Shown: positions 53,313-64,000, counted from the first letter of the stretch. The stretch: DNA of 64,000 bases from Burhinus oedicnemus (GCA_008921705.1 VFFE01006969.1:715190-779189); one strand, 5' to 3'. Numbers and translations are program-made. The notes: generated by a model not told the origin, from the sequence alone.

Positions 53313-53518
53313 GGAAAAATGATATTTTTGGAGAGATGGTACATCTTTATGCAAAACCAGGAAAGTCAAATGCAGATGTGAGAGCTTTAACTTACTGTGA
53401 CTTACACAAGATCCAGCGAGAAGATCTACTAGAAGTTTTGGATATGTACCCTGAATTTTCTGATCTCTTCCTCACCAATCTAGAACTGACTTTTAATCTG
53501 AGAGATGAAACTGCAAAG
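53313..53518 (+). CDS. KCNH7: KCNH7 coding exon 6 of 7: rest of cyclic-nucleotide-binding homology domain and intrinsic ligand
   Basis: Two bases complete a split glycine, then 68 residues follow, beginning [20 protein letters not shown]. It holds the end of the beta-roll and helix C ([20 protein letters not shown], then [14 protein letters not shown]). It ends with [10 protein letters not shown], where FNL is the intrinsic-ligand motif that fills the nucleotide pocket in KCNH channels. The length of 206 bp compares with 194 bp for KCNH2 exon 10. The acceptor is TTCTTTCTGCAG at 53312 and the donor is GTACAT at 53519; exit is phase 0. FSDLF replaces the FSDHF that I recall from mammalian KCNH7. 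Confidence 0.97.
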
Positions 53519-53627
53519 GTACATACAATAAGTGATTTTTTTTCTTAATATTGGGCTGAATTTGCCCCACAGTAAAAAACCTGCAAATAGAAATTGAAAA
53601 ACTGAGGTTAGCAAAATTAAAAGCTAA

Positions 53628-53755
53628 AAGCCTGAGGCCAAATCCTATTTTAAAAAAATATACTCACCTGATTGCTCCTACTGAAGTCAGTTAAACTCAG
53701 CAGAAGTCAATGAAATGATTCAGATGATGTTAATCTAACAGGATTTGGTTCTATA
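53628..53755. repeat. imperfect inverted-repeat relic of an ancient amniote element
   Basis: AGGCCAAATCCTATTTTAAA at the left and AACAGGATTTGGTTCTAT at the right are inverted copies, with CTGAAGTCAGTTAAACTCAG and AAGTCAATGAAATGA between them. The same GGCCAAATCCTG / TGAAGTCAATGG text recurs widely in bird and reptile DNA. The family name is uncertain. Confidence 0.55.
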
Positions 53756-55024
53756 TTTAAATAGCATTAAAGTTTCAGCCAGGGGGATTTTGTATGTTTT
53801 GTTAAAGCCATGGAAAATACAGGGTTTTTTCAGATGACTATAGCCTGGGTCACCACAAGGGGAACTATTGACACTAAATATAATTGTACAGCCATAAAAT
53901 AAAGACAAACCAGATTATCTGGATTCATTCTGTGTCTAAAAATAGAAAATATTTAATTGCCTTTCAAACATGAATTGTTAATTCTCTTATCTTGGAGTGC
54001 ACCCTACCTCCTATGAGACTAGAAGCGTACAAGGGCCTTCTCAAACTTCACTCAGTCTTCAGATTTGCAGGGATTCCTTGGTCTCTTTTTCCCCCAGCGA
54101 CTGTCCTAAGTGTACCTTTTTGCACAGATTGCATCTTCAGGAAAGTAGAAAAATTACCAGTGTTTCCTTATTTCAGACTGCCGGGGTCAATCTGAATTGG
54201 GTAAGAAAGGAGAGGTTTGGCCAGAAGGGGAGAGCGGAAAGGCTATTGTCGAGCTGGTGCTACTGGGGCTAAAGCTTTCCCTAGAAAGTCACAGGGTACA
54301 CCAGTGCTGAACACCAAACATGGACTACACTGCCCACATAATGACTCATTTACTTTTCATTATTTCTGAGATACTACCAATTGTGGTTTAAGACAAAAGT
54401 TTTTCCTTTTAAGGAAAAACAGAGGTTCAGTGAGAAGGACTTAACATAATTTGACCTCAAACGCCTTCTGAGAAACAAGGAGACAAATAGCACTAAGTTT
54501 TGGGCTGTAAATGATAGGGACATCTTTGCTAATCACATGTGGATCTTTAGTTTAAAGAATTAAAACAAATATAACTTCTGACAAGAAATGTCACTTCTTT
54601 TTATGCTGAACCTTTTTTTTAATAAAAGATGGTTCTGAAAATAAAAGACCAATTCTAATCTTTATTTTAAAAGTCATCCTTTTGTGTTTATTGAAAAGGT
54701 CATCATTAGTAATTACATGTGAAATACAATACAAGGAACTTACAGTGATAAATTTAAGTTAAAACTGAAAGTCCACATATTTGAAAAATTCCTTGAGGAT
54801 AAATTCACATTAATGATTTTAGTCTGAGCAATTATTTCCTGCAATTATGTTGTCATCAATGTTTTATCATTATTTTTTCCTTAGATCTGAGAAAATTGAA
54901 ACAAAATTCCATCTTCTGTGTTGTGGTGTAGAATACACAAAGAAAGTTCTCACTGCACATATTCCTTAGAAATTTTCCAGTTGTTACTTCTTACTGCTGT
55001 ACCAGCCACTAAGAAAAAAAATCA

Positions 55025-55486
55025 CTAGACTTCACAGAGACAGGGAAGGGAGGACAGGCTCACCCATGCCTCTGAGCTTGCAAAATCACAGTTTTCTCTA
55101 GCAATTCCACTTGCTTTCCACTGCCTGTTGCAATCCAAAAAATCATCCCCCAAAAGAAGTGATGAGCATATTCTGATCTTCAAAACATCACTTAGATCCA
55201 GATTTGTTATCTGAATAATAGGTGCTTCTGCCTCAACTTTTGCTCCTGTTCTATTTATGTAAAAGTGCCTTTTTCTTCCTGCAGTTATTCTACCAGTGGG
55301 CCACCACTGAAGCACCTTACCCACCAGGTTTACAATCAAGGGAATAGAGAAAGGTGTAAACACTTCCCACTTCTTTCCCTCTGCCCTTCTCCCACATGCA
55401 AATCTGCTTACTTGAGTGGTATGGGAAACCTCACTAGCGCAGGGAAGGGAAGTAGGCTGAAGCCAATGCCATGGGTATGTACACAA
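55025..55486 (-). other. 153-codon minus-strand open frame of unknown status
   Basis: The longest open frame outside KCNH7 and the transposons (apart from CR1). It contains GRITAGRKRHFYINRTGAKV and IQITNLDLSDVLKIRICSSL. No splice signals, domain or family were recognised, and part of the text hints at an old repeat. Chance or relic is most likely. Confidence 0.2.
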
Positions 55487-56198
55487 AGAGCATAACTGGT
55501 GTTATATTGGCTTATTTGTAAATTTCTCAGTCTTAAATAAGTAGAAAGAAGAGTTAAATGCATCTCGTATTTATTATGGCAAAAAAGCACAACCATCTAT
55601 AAGATGGATAGAAAAAGACAACATTGTGTTCTGCTATGCAAATGAGTATCTGAATGAACTGAATCTGATAGAGAGGAAGGGAGGGTCTAGAAAGATAAAA
55701 TAGTGAGGGGTAAAGTGTCTGGTGTTTGTCAGCCTTATATTTTCTGTTGTAAAATGTAACCTTTACAATCATTACCATGTAGTTAATTATAAATCTAATT
55801 ACAATCAGTTACCACATTACTTGCAATAGTATACATTCTCTGTTAGAGGTTATTTAAATTTTTTTTCATTAATTTCTCTAAGATTAATTAAACTGCATCT
55901 GTGCAAGTACAGGAAGCTGAAAACACATGAATACCTGTCTTTCCATGTAAACTTATTATCAGGATACTTTTGTTTCACCATCAGGTGGTGACGTTGGTTT
56001 TGCTCAATCTGCGTGAACTTTTTAACATCAGTATTGAGCAATACCATTAACTGGGGATGGAGAGGTTGATGCAGACTGACTTGTGTAATATTGCCTTTCT
56101 TAAAGTTTGAACATGATTAACAGTCAATCACCTATTGAAAACCTGCTCTCTTTAGATGGGACTAATCTGTCATTGTGTTTCATATTTCATTAATCAAG

Positions 56199-56298
56199 TC
56201 TGACCTCGTAATAAGATCACAAACTACTAATGATACAGATGGAGATAACTGCAAACTACGAAGACGGAAATTGTCCTTTCAAAGTGAAATAGAGAAAG
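56199..56298 (+). CDS. KCNH7: KCNH7 coding exon 7 of 7: start of C-terminal tail
   Basis: Encodes 33 residues plus the first base of the next codon (G, phase 1 exit). Residues run [18 protein letters not shown], then [15 protein letters not shown]. The [14 protein letters not shown] block is the conserved start of the ERG3 C-terminal tail, a basic and phosphorylatable region after the cyclic-nucleotide-binding homology domain. At 100 bp it equals KCNH2 exon 11. The acceptor is CATTAATCAAG ending at 56198 (a weak tract) and the donor is GTAATT at 56299. It is too short for a standard open-frame search and was found by homology and phase. The next exon, expected to begin with the rest of a Glu codon, was not found in the window. 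Confidence 0.92.
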
Positions 56299-56560
56299 GT
56301 AATTAACTTCATTTCTTACATTAGACAGCACTCCTTCATTATTCATTGGTATTTCACTTGGTAATGCTGGGTACATTAGGGTCCCATGTTGGCTGTTACT
56401 GTAACAGCTCTTGAGAATCCAGCTGAGCAGCAAAAACACTCTGTGCATTGTCCCCTCTATGGTTATATATGACTAGAGTATATCAGTTTCACCCTTCCAT
56501 GACTTCACAGCTATCAGTGCAGAGCTGTTTAAACACTAAGCTACCTTATTGCCTTTGAGA

Positions 56561-56580
56561 TATACATATATATATGTATA
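56561..56580. repeat. perfect 20-bp AT-rich palindrome
   Basis: TATACATATATATATGTATA equals its own reverse complement. It can extrude a cruciform and is prone to length change. Confidence 0.95.
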
Positions 56581-57514
56581 TTATCTCTTAAATAATATCT
56601 GTTTTCTGAGATACCATGTTTTAAACTGTTTAGAGAAGCTAGTCTATTGGATTATTTATTAGCAGCATTGCTTTTATTTCCTCAGCAAAGTGCTTTGTTG
56701 AACTTGATGCTAGGGAGTGTTTCTCCCTCAAATTAAAATATTTTGTTTTCAGGACACAGTAGATTCCCCATAGTCAGATTTTGATTCATATGGTAATGTG
56801 TAAACGGTTGTCCTGGCAAGAGCTCAGGTAACATTTTCTGTGCTTACGTTCCCCTTAGAGGCTTTTGGGAGTAATCCTAATGAAGGAAAATTCAGTGAAA
56901 TATTAAACTATGTCACCAGTATTCAGTACTGCTAAATACCAGGAACTGTAGATAGTAGCTGTGGTCAGACAGCAACAGTCATGAAGACAGCTAAACTGAT
57001 ACTTACAGGATTTTCATTTTTATGTAAGGAAAGCACAATTCCTTGAATAACATTACACTTTTATGGTCCAATGGTTTGTCTGACAAATTACTGTTTCTGG
57101 TATGCCTGTCTTTCACACTCCACAGTAAAACCCCAATCCTAAATGCAGCATAATACAAATTTTAGAGTTGCAGAGTAGCTGATAATAAATGGGAACACTT
57201 TAAACACACATAGCAGGTATAATGCTTGATGAAGGAAGACTTTAATCCAGACTGTGGCTACTCAGAACAATGACATTGCCATTCAATCAAAGAAGCATCT
57301 TCAGGGCGGGAAGCCAAGACTGACAACAAATCTGTCAGGAAAATGTCCCCATGAAATATTCAATCTGGTCTTCACAAAGAATCTGTTGACAGAGACGCTT
57401 TGCCTGAATAACCTTCGCATTTCTTATGAGAAAACATATGCTGCCACCTAGACAAGATGGAAGTGATCCTTCATGTTGTGCCTGCTGCAGAATTACAAAT
57501 AGGCTCCTCAGGTG

Positions 57515-57927
57515 TCAATGCGGTACCAAGACCCCTAGGCTTTCATGGCTTTTGCCCAGTAAATTACAGTGAACATCCTCTTGGAGACCTTTATTTGCAT
57601 TACTTTTGAAAGAATATAATTTCCAACACTTTTGTCTTTGAAAAAAAGCTTGCACCATTGGGGAAGAAGAGACAAGACTGGCCACAAGCTCCTTAAGTCC
57701 TGGTAATGACTGGGTAGTACCTGGTAATGTCCGAGTTAGGCAGAAGTGCGGTACATTGGAAGTCCATCTGGGAAGAAGATGCAATCATAAGAGTTCTTTG
57801 CCAAGAACTGAATGTACTTTTGGCCCATTGGCTTACTGACCCTCCCTGATCCCTGTTCAGATGTTGCTGTAGCCGCAGCAGACACATCGTAGTCATAGAC
57901 CTTCAACGTCACTTTTCGGTGGCCCAT
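57515..57927 (-). pseudogene. possible decayed coding sequence, minus strand
   Basis: Three minus-strand frames of 60-89 codons overlap: 57736-57927 (contains MGHRKVTLKVYDYDVSAA and KYIQFLAKNSYDCIFFPDG), 57693-57896 and 57515-57784 (contains LKELVASLVSSSPMVQAFFQ and LQEDVHCNLLGKSHESLGV). The overlap of protein-like frames on one strand resembles a frameshifted pseudogene. No poly-A tail, target duplication or family was identified, so this is tentative. Confidence 0.25.
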
Positions 57928-58525
57928 CCTACATCCTGTATGAAGTTGTAAAGTATTAGACGTTACTACTGGCTTGTAAAGTAATATTCTATTGATTTCA
58001 ACACTTTACCAACAGGAAGGAGTGTCATCATATTTTGATCCAGCACAGTTAGTCTATAATGATAAATACTTGGGGATGATCCTGCAGAGTGCCTCAGAAG
58101 AACTGGAGTAGAAAAGACAGAGTTCCTGAACACACAGCCGGCAAACGCATTTCTGGTCACAGTATTCTTACAGATAAAAAAAATATGTGTTGTATGATGA
58201 CTTATAACAATCATATTTTGATTTCAGAACTACACTTTGAATGGGATAGAGATACTCAGCATTCTCACTTTTATATTTTGATAATTTATGTCTCACTAAA
58301 TTCATATTGATTTGTAATTATTGGGGGTGGGGGCAGTGCTCATGAAGTGGTCTTCTTGTTGGCATTCTTTACTTTCAGCTGTTGACCTACTAGCATATTA
58401 TGCAGCTTGAAATTGTATTGTTTCCATCTTTAGTGTGCTCATCAGCAATTTTCTCCCTTTCGGAGTGCTAAAAATGGGATTGTGTTATCTCAGCCTTTAG
58501 TTCATGCTAGCCTTATTTGGACCTT

Positions 58526-58539
58526 GTTGCCATGGTAAC
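58526..58539. promoter_or_regulatory. perfect RFX-type X-box palindrome
   Basis: GTTGCCATGGTAAC fits the full RFX consensus GTTNCCATGGNAAC with no mismatch. RFX factors regulate ciliary and neuronal genes. It sits in a KCNH7 intron far from the gene promoter, so an enhancer role is only a possibility. Function is not shown by the sequence. Confidence 0.5.
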
Positions 58540-59358
58540 TCTTCCCACACAAGTTTTATCAGAGGTTAAACAAAATCAACACAGCTCTCTGTTATGTATC
58601 TGCAGTTAGTACCACTACTTTTCCAATTCCACGCAAGACCTTCTCACTCCACCTATACATATTTCCACCATTTCTTACCTCTGTCAACAAAAATCAATCT
58701 TAGCTAGTACATCGGGCTCTGCCATAATGTGATTTTAAAGGGTACAAGGCTACTTGGGGGACCAGCTTCTTCTCTGGTTTCCAGAAAGGACTGGGTTACT
58801 AGAAGAGTTCCCCTGCAAAAATTCACACACACTACATAGCACCTTACTCTTGCCCTCATCGAAAAGAAATTAATTGCAGAATAATGGATGATATTCCTTG
58901 CACAGGTGCAGGTGCAGCTTTAGTCAGTTGCCATAGATGCTTGACAGTCAGCCAAGAAACTCCATGACTGCTTAAAATAAGCAGTATTCCTGCCTGGCAG
59001 TTCCAAATAAAGCTCTCAGCTGGATTGGCAAGTTAGTCTTCTGCTAAAAACTGAGGGACAATGAGCTGCTCCATCTACATTCATTTGTCTCCTTCGGCAG
59101 GGCAGAATACAATACTTTCTTGCTCGTTTCTCATTTTCCTCTCGTAGTTCTGTGGGAGTTAGCTAATTTCAAGGGAAATACACAGGGGCAAGAAGTTTCT
59201 TTTGCTCTGCGAGTTCTGAGTGCAGATCTATTATCCCATACTGAACGGGGCATCACTAGAGTTGGCTATATCAATATGAAATCCAAACATATAGGTGGAA
59301 AATGCAAAAGTTACAGGCAGAGTGTAAGTAAGCTCACTGAAAGCTTGAAAACTTGAGG

Positions 59359-59363
59359 CTTTG
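59359..59363 (+). repeat. target-site duplication, left copy
   Basis: CTTTG directly before the LTR start at 59364, repeated directly after the LTR at 60107-60111. Five bases fits ERVL-type integration. Confidence 0.85.
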
Positions 59364-60106
59364 TGTCCTGGTTTGAGGTAAAACAGAAGCAATTTTCTTT
59401 TCAGTAATTTTACTTTTCAGCTAAGCCTCTTCTAACTAACTGAACTCTCTGAAATTAACAGCATATTTTTCAGACAGTAGTCCGCTTCCAGAGTGATAAG
59501 ATGTTTATAATTCATACCAACGAATGGCATGCAGAGAGGTTCTTGCTTATACTTATTGTCATAACAACCAGCTAACTTTGTTATATGTCCCATTGGAGGG
59601 TCAGAAGCAGAAAACCATAGAGGGGTCACACCTGCAGGGAGGAGCGGACAGGACAGGTGACCCAAAACTGACCAACAGGGTGTTCCATCCCATCTCCATC
59701 ATGCTCAGAGGGATCAAAGGGTCAGCCCTCTTTCTTCAGTGGCCGGCATCTGAGGAGGACTCTGTCTGTTCATCTGCCTTTGATCCCAACCCGTGTGTTC
59801 CCAAGTCCAGATCCAGAATCCAGTTCCCATCTATTGCTGAGTCCAGTCTGGGACTTTCCCAGTGCCTGCTGGTGACATGATTGTCACCTTGGGAGCTTGA
59901 TACTGGTTTTGTATATATTTCATTATCCTCTTTTTTGATATTATTATCTTTTCTTTTTATTATTTCATTATTAATATTTCATTAAAGTAGTTTAGTTTCT
60001 TTTAAACTCAAGTCTCTTTCTTGCTCATCCTTTTCTCCCTGAAGGGAGAGGCTGGGAAAAGCATCTGTCGTTCACTTTCGTGGCCAGTCCGGCCCAAACC
60101 ATGACA
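59364..60106 (+). mobile_element. solo LTR of an ERVL-type endogenous retrovirus
   Basis: A 743-bp LTR that starts TGTCCTGGTTTGAG and ends CAAACCATGACA, giving TG...CA ends with an imperfect terminal inverted repeat. It is flanked by the 5-bp duplication CTTTG. An ATTAAA polyadenylation-like signal lies at 59981-59986, followed by a T-rich then GC-richer 3' part, as expected for R and U5. No internal gag, pol or env sequence is present, so the provirus was lost by recombination between LTRs. The 118-codon frame at 59524-59880 lies wholly inside the LTR and is not a gene. A related partial copy lies antisense at 25497-25775. Confidence 0.9.
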
Positions 60107-60111
60107 CTTTG
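60107..60111 (+). repeat. target-site duplication, right copy
   Basis: CTTTG directly after the LTR end, matching 59359-59363. Confidence 0.85.
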
Positions 60112-60569
60112 AAAAGACTTTTCTGGAGTTCAAGCATTATTACTTTTGCTAGCATCTTGTTTAACTTTTTGTTAATGTTGGCTCTAAAATCTTGACCTTC
60201 TTGGGACCGTTCCAGTGTCCAATTATTCTTATTAGAAGATATTCTTTGCAATTAACTTTAAATCATGTAACCCTCAGCTAAGGCTATCAAAATTCTAGAC
60301 CTGTTCTGGGCACTCACACATCATTTTCTTGAAGCCCTAGAAGCAATCAGGTATGAAAGCCCTTCCAAGGAGAAAACTGATTTTTAGCTAAAACTGCACT
60401 TGTTACACAGCCAAATCATAGCCACCCTTTGTTCTTTTGACAGGGCATATGAAATATTTCCATCATATCCAGGGTAATTAAAATACTGGCTAAATAAATC
60501 AGCGTAGACGTACTAACTGGGAATGTAATGATGACCTCACTGAAATAAATCCTTATTCTGGATTTTTAG

Positions 60570-60658
60570 CTGTGATCCAAAACCAAGAACATCCTCCCAC
60601 AGACTCTAGCGGAGAGGATGATAAGAACTCCAATGGAGTTATATTGTTAGATTACTAA
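60570..60658 (+). other. possible alternative terminal KCNH7 exon
   Basis: Follows TTATTCTGGATTTTTAG, a fair acceptor. If joined to the KCNH7 exon ending at 56298 (phase 1), the frame stays open for 29 codons (AVIQNQEHPPTDSSGEDD, then KNSNGVILLDY) to TAA at 60656-60658. AATAAA lies at 61011. The short length means chance is quite possible; no homology to the canonical tail was recognised. Confidence 0.2.
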
Positions 60659-61616
60659 CTGGAGATTCAGGTAGCTAGCGATACTTAATCTTTAACTCTT
60701 GTCAGCTGGCCCAGGGAACTCATAACAAGGAATTTTTATTTCCATGGATGTGATTTTAAAAGGCCACAAAAGGAAGTTCTCACAAGATCTTGTCACACAA
60801 TTATTGCATGCACTTGCCCATGTTGACACAGACTGTAACAATCAAGTGCGATATAAAATGCACTTTGCAGTGTTTCATTTTTAGCATATTGTTAACTAAG
60901 TAAACTTATATAGTACTTAATTTCAATTTGAAGAGTTATGCTTCTTGACCAGACTTTTCCAAAAGTATCTACTGATCTATTCTCAAAGTAAGCACAGAAG
61001 CCAGAGCTCTAATAAACTTCTAATTGAATCTTGATTAGTATAGCTACCTTAAGTGTGCAGTGCTTTGTAGGTACTATCCAGGCTAAGAAGCCAAATCATA
61101 TTAACATAGCTTTATTACACAAGGTATCCAGAGGCCATGGCTGGCAATATAGAAGACAAGGAAATCTTTCAGGAATTGATTCTCCTTCCTAAAGGTATGA
61201 GGTGAAGCAGTACCAAGAGAATGAGGAAACACCCCCCTGCCCCTGCTCTCTCCCCTTCTTGTCCCCTTCCCCCAGCTTATTTATTTAAATACTTACTCCA
61301 TGAATAGATGACTCAGCCAAGCACTGTGCTGTGTCCCCAGCAAGAAAGCAGGGTAAGAACTTGGACAAAAATTGAAGCTCTTACTTAACTGTGTTAAACT
61401 GTTAGTATTATGCTGATGAAGTTTACTTGGGCTTAATTAGAAAAAAGTTTCTGATATTCAGCCAGTGTCAGGTGATTAAATGACCAGGAAACAACTAGTA
61501 TCTTGGCAGGCAGCATATGGCTTGAAACAAGACCTCATGTACCAAAAAATCTTACCTTCAGCATGAAACCCCTAACAAAAAGTATGTGGTCATCAGAAAG
61601 CCCATCACTGCAGTTT

Positions 61617-61700
61617 TCCATCTGCTCCTATTATTGTCGTTGTTATTGCTGTTACCACAGTGCCTAGGAGCCACCTTGGGGACCTTCCAGAGAAGAGTCT
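61617..61700 (-). repeat. ancient LINE 3' relic with ATT-rich tail
   Basis: TATTGTCGTTGTTATTGCTG followed by TTACCACAGTGCCTAGGAGC is the reverse complement of the amniote LINE tail (ggctcctaggcactacggtaa then aat repeats). Strongly decayed and without coding sequence. Confidence 0.55.
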
Positions 61701-64000
61701 TCTTTCCAGGAGTTGCTCCCGGAAAGGCTGTTTCCAGAGGCCAAATCTGATCGAAATGTTCTATGCAGTCACACATATCCATAGCCATCATTTGAAAAAA
61801 AAAGTAACAATAGTATTACAGTGAAAGCTGAATTCTTTGTAAAAGACAAGTGAATTCTAAACTTGATAGAAGAACTGCTTTGGCCTTTGCCCTGAATACC
61901 TTCTGAGATGCATGTTTATAATTCTTTGTTTCTGATTTTTTAAGTATAGTATTATTTCCTGAAATATAAATCAAGAATTGTCCTTCCATTTTTATCTGAT
62001 TAGCATTAAAGTTGATACAAACCCAGACAGAGCAAAGAAAATTCAGAGATAAGGCTGTTACTCCATCCCTAGCTTATTTCATTGTACTAAAAATGGCACA
62101 AAAGAATAAATGAAGGATTGCATACTCACTTCAACTTTGAAATTCTTGGTTTTTTAACTGTGTCTCAAATTCAATTGTTCAAAATTAGCTCCTTTCTTAG
62201 TCCATTTAAAAAAAAAAGTAACATGGATCCTTATGGAAAAGTTACCCAGTCTTTAGAACAGGATGGTGGGGGAGGTTTCAGTATCTTCTGCTGTTCCCTA
62301 TTTCCAGAATCATCCAAAACTTCATAGCTCAGAGAGGAAACACGGCAAAGGAGAGATTAACTTACCAAACTCTCACAAGCAGCACTGGGACAGAACAGCA
62401 ATTCAAACAGCTCTCTCCAGTGCAGTTAATTTCCTCCACCATCACTATCCAACCTACTGGAACCTTTCAGCAAAACTGCCAGGACTTGCTATAATGATGG
62501 AATTCCACTGTTTTGTATCTTTAGGTTCCCCAGTAAAGACTTAGAAGGTCCCATATTATGAATGAATTGGAATTAAAGGAATCTTCTATCGTTAAAAACA
62601 GTCACAGAAAAATAAGAACTTTACACCTTTTTACTACTGAGATGAGAAAATATTTTAACTTTCCTAATATACCACCAGTAACCTACTTTTCCTAGGAATA
62701 GGAATCTTCCTGCATCTGTTTCTAGACAGATATCGTTTTTCCTTGGTGTTAGTCAAATATCTGACAGTACATCTTGTAAGTAGGGGGTCCTAAAGATAGG
62801 TGGGAAATTTGAAGGGAAACATAATGAGTAGAAGTGAGGAAGAAGGATGAAAACAAATGTGTGCTGAAGAATATAAGGATTTCCACACCCCAAGTTTCAG
62901 GAGCCATTGTAAGTCTTTGGCATTGTTTCAAATTGTGAGGTCTGAGAGGTCTACAGATATCTACTGTACCAAGGTGCTGAACAAGGGCTTACACATAACA
63001 CAAATCCATGTGCCTGGTGGAACTTTAGAGAAATTCTTTCTACCAGCTTAAGAAATGTCTCAAGAAATGTGTGTGCACCTTTAAGAACTCTTGTCTCTGC
63101 CATGTTCTGAAAATGGCCAAGCTATGAGATAACTGTATCTGTTTCAAAAGTTTATTTTTAAGACAAAAAAAATTTTGATGGAAAGAATCTGTTTTCACTT
63201 GTTCTTTGTTTCACCTATGTTCTGCTGGATATTATGCTGTAGAAGGGCATAACTGTATATGATGTTCACAGAACGAAAATTTGTAGTAATGCAGCTAGTC
63301 CTCATCTTACCATAAAAATCTGGCACTGTTGCTAAATTAAATTATTAGTGAATATGTGGTGATTTCAGCATTCATTACGTTGCTCTTTTTTATTTCTAAA
63401 ATTTATAATGCTGTGATCTTCAGCTTGAAGACATATCTTTATTACTGAGTAGGCACTGTGTGCTTTACTACTTCCTCTAATTATAACTAAAAAGCTGCAA
63501 ATGTAACTTTCCACTTTTAAAAGTGAATTCTAGTGCAACTAACCATCAGAATACCATGTGATTATTTATATTAACAAAAGCAAATAAAGTGTATGTGAAA
63601 GGCAGCCTTTATGTTAATTCTCCTGCTGTACTAAGCATTATTACTATATTATACATGATCTATAAAGAGTTTTCGTGTTCAGAGACCCCAAAGTGCACCG
63701 CAGATTTTAACAGTACAGTTTGTTTTCAGAGCTTTAGGACCAACTGCTTCTACTGACCATACCAATTTCTATTTTTTCAGCTGAAATCATTTGGAAAATA
63801 TTTAGATCTGAACTTCTCAGGCTATCCAATAGACGTTTTGCACAACTTTCAAACTACTTTTCTTTTTTCACACACACTAAATTTGTGATTTTTCCATACA
63901 GTTTTCATGCATTAAAACCCATCCAAAAAGTAGATTTTTTTCCTAGTACTAATAATTAGACATTCCGTTAACTTGAACAGCGCTATAATCATCAATGATG

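Larger units (their letters stand above)
53519..56198 (+). other. KCNH7: KCNH7 intron of 2.7 kb
   Basis: Starts GTACAT and ends CATTAATCAAG. It contains an inverted-repeat relic (53628-53755), less AT-rich stretches near 54000-54300 and 55025-55490, and two octamer motifs (55396 and 55636). The 55025-55486 minus strand is open for 153 codons but matches nothing known to me. Confidence 0.85.
56299..64000 (+). other. KCNH7: KCNH7 intron, 5' part (continues past window end)
   Basis: Starts GTAATT. It contains a 20-bp AT palindrome (56561-56580), a minus-strand region with overlapping open frames (57515-57927), a perfect RFX-type palindrome (58526-58539), a solo LTR (59364-60106), a phase-matched possible alternative end (60570-60658) and an old LINE relic (61617-61700). 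No canonical downstream KCNH7 exon was recognised, so the intron is at least 7.7 kb. Confidence 0.8.

Noticed and set aside
59524..59880. 118-codon frame as a gene
   Set aside because: It lies entirely inside the solo LTR.
63767..63951. Acceptor TCTATTTTTTCAG at 63780 with a 58-codon phase-matched frame as a further KCNH7 exon
   Set aside because: The peptide is Phe/Ile/Tyr rich and bears no likeness to the expected hydrophilic ERG3 tail. It is probably chance in AT-rich DNA, though the acceptor itself is good.
56299..64000. Search for the next canonical KCNH7 exon (rest of a Glu codon, then an Asn/Ser/Asp-rich tail)
   Set aside because: No stretch with the expected tail was found by eye, so it is taken to lie beyond the window.

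Overview
The window is vertebrate nuclear DNA and almost certainly from a bird. It is AT-rich and consists of long introns around short, well-spliced exons. Its interspersed repeats are CR1 LINEs with the avian-type 3' end (near-repeats of ATTCTATG), old tRNA-SINE/MIR and L2/L3-like relics, and a solo LTR of ERVL type. No Alu, L1 or other mammal-specific repeat was seen. The species cannot be told from what is here. The whole window appears to lie inside one gene on the + strand: KCNH7 (ERG3, Kv11.3), a voltage-gated potassium channel of the ether-a-go-go-related family. Seven consecutive coding exons are present: 4185-4399, 26261-26686, 35049-35448, 36177-36376, 46779-47031, 53313-53518 and 56199-56298. 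All junctions are GT-AG and every phase joins cleanly. Together they encode about 600 residues: the distal N-terminal linker, S1-S6 with the SVGFGN pore filter, the C-linker, the cyclic-nucleotide-binding homology domain with its FNL intrinsic-ligand motif, and the start of the C-terminal tail. The exon lengths (215, 426, 400, 200, 253, 206, 100) follow exons 5-11 of the paralogue KCNH2. The start codon, eag/PAS domain, promoter, distal C-terminus and 3' UTR lie outside. Introns by region: 1-4184 (end of an upstream intron, no repeat of note except a poly-A run); 4400-26260 (21.9 kb; antisense CR1 at 8.7-9.9 kb, small CR1 pieces near 12.2 and 21.3 kb, a MIR relic at 22.1 kb, a CpG-rich open frame at 22.3 kb, part of an antisense LTR at 25.5-25.8 kb); 26687-35048 (an internally deleted antisense CR1 at 28.6-30.6 kb); 35449-36176 (the only short intron); 36377-46778 (a sense CR1 3' end at 42.4 kb and two protein-like open frames with splice signals); 47032-53312 (a 2.7 kb antisense CR1 and a very old CR1); 53519-56198; and 56299-64000 (solo LTR with a 5-bp target duplication, an RFX-type palindrome, a multi-frame open region on the minus strand). 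No bacterial, viral or CRISPR-type system is present. The most interesting leads are possible unannotated or alternative exons inside the KCNH7 introns. Each is an inference from reading frame, splice signals and composition, and would need transcript or comparative data.
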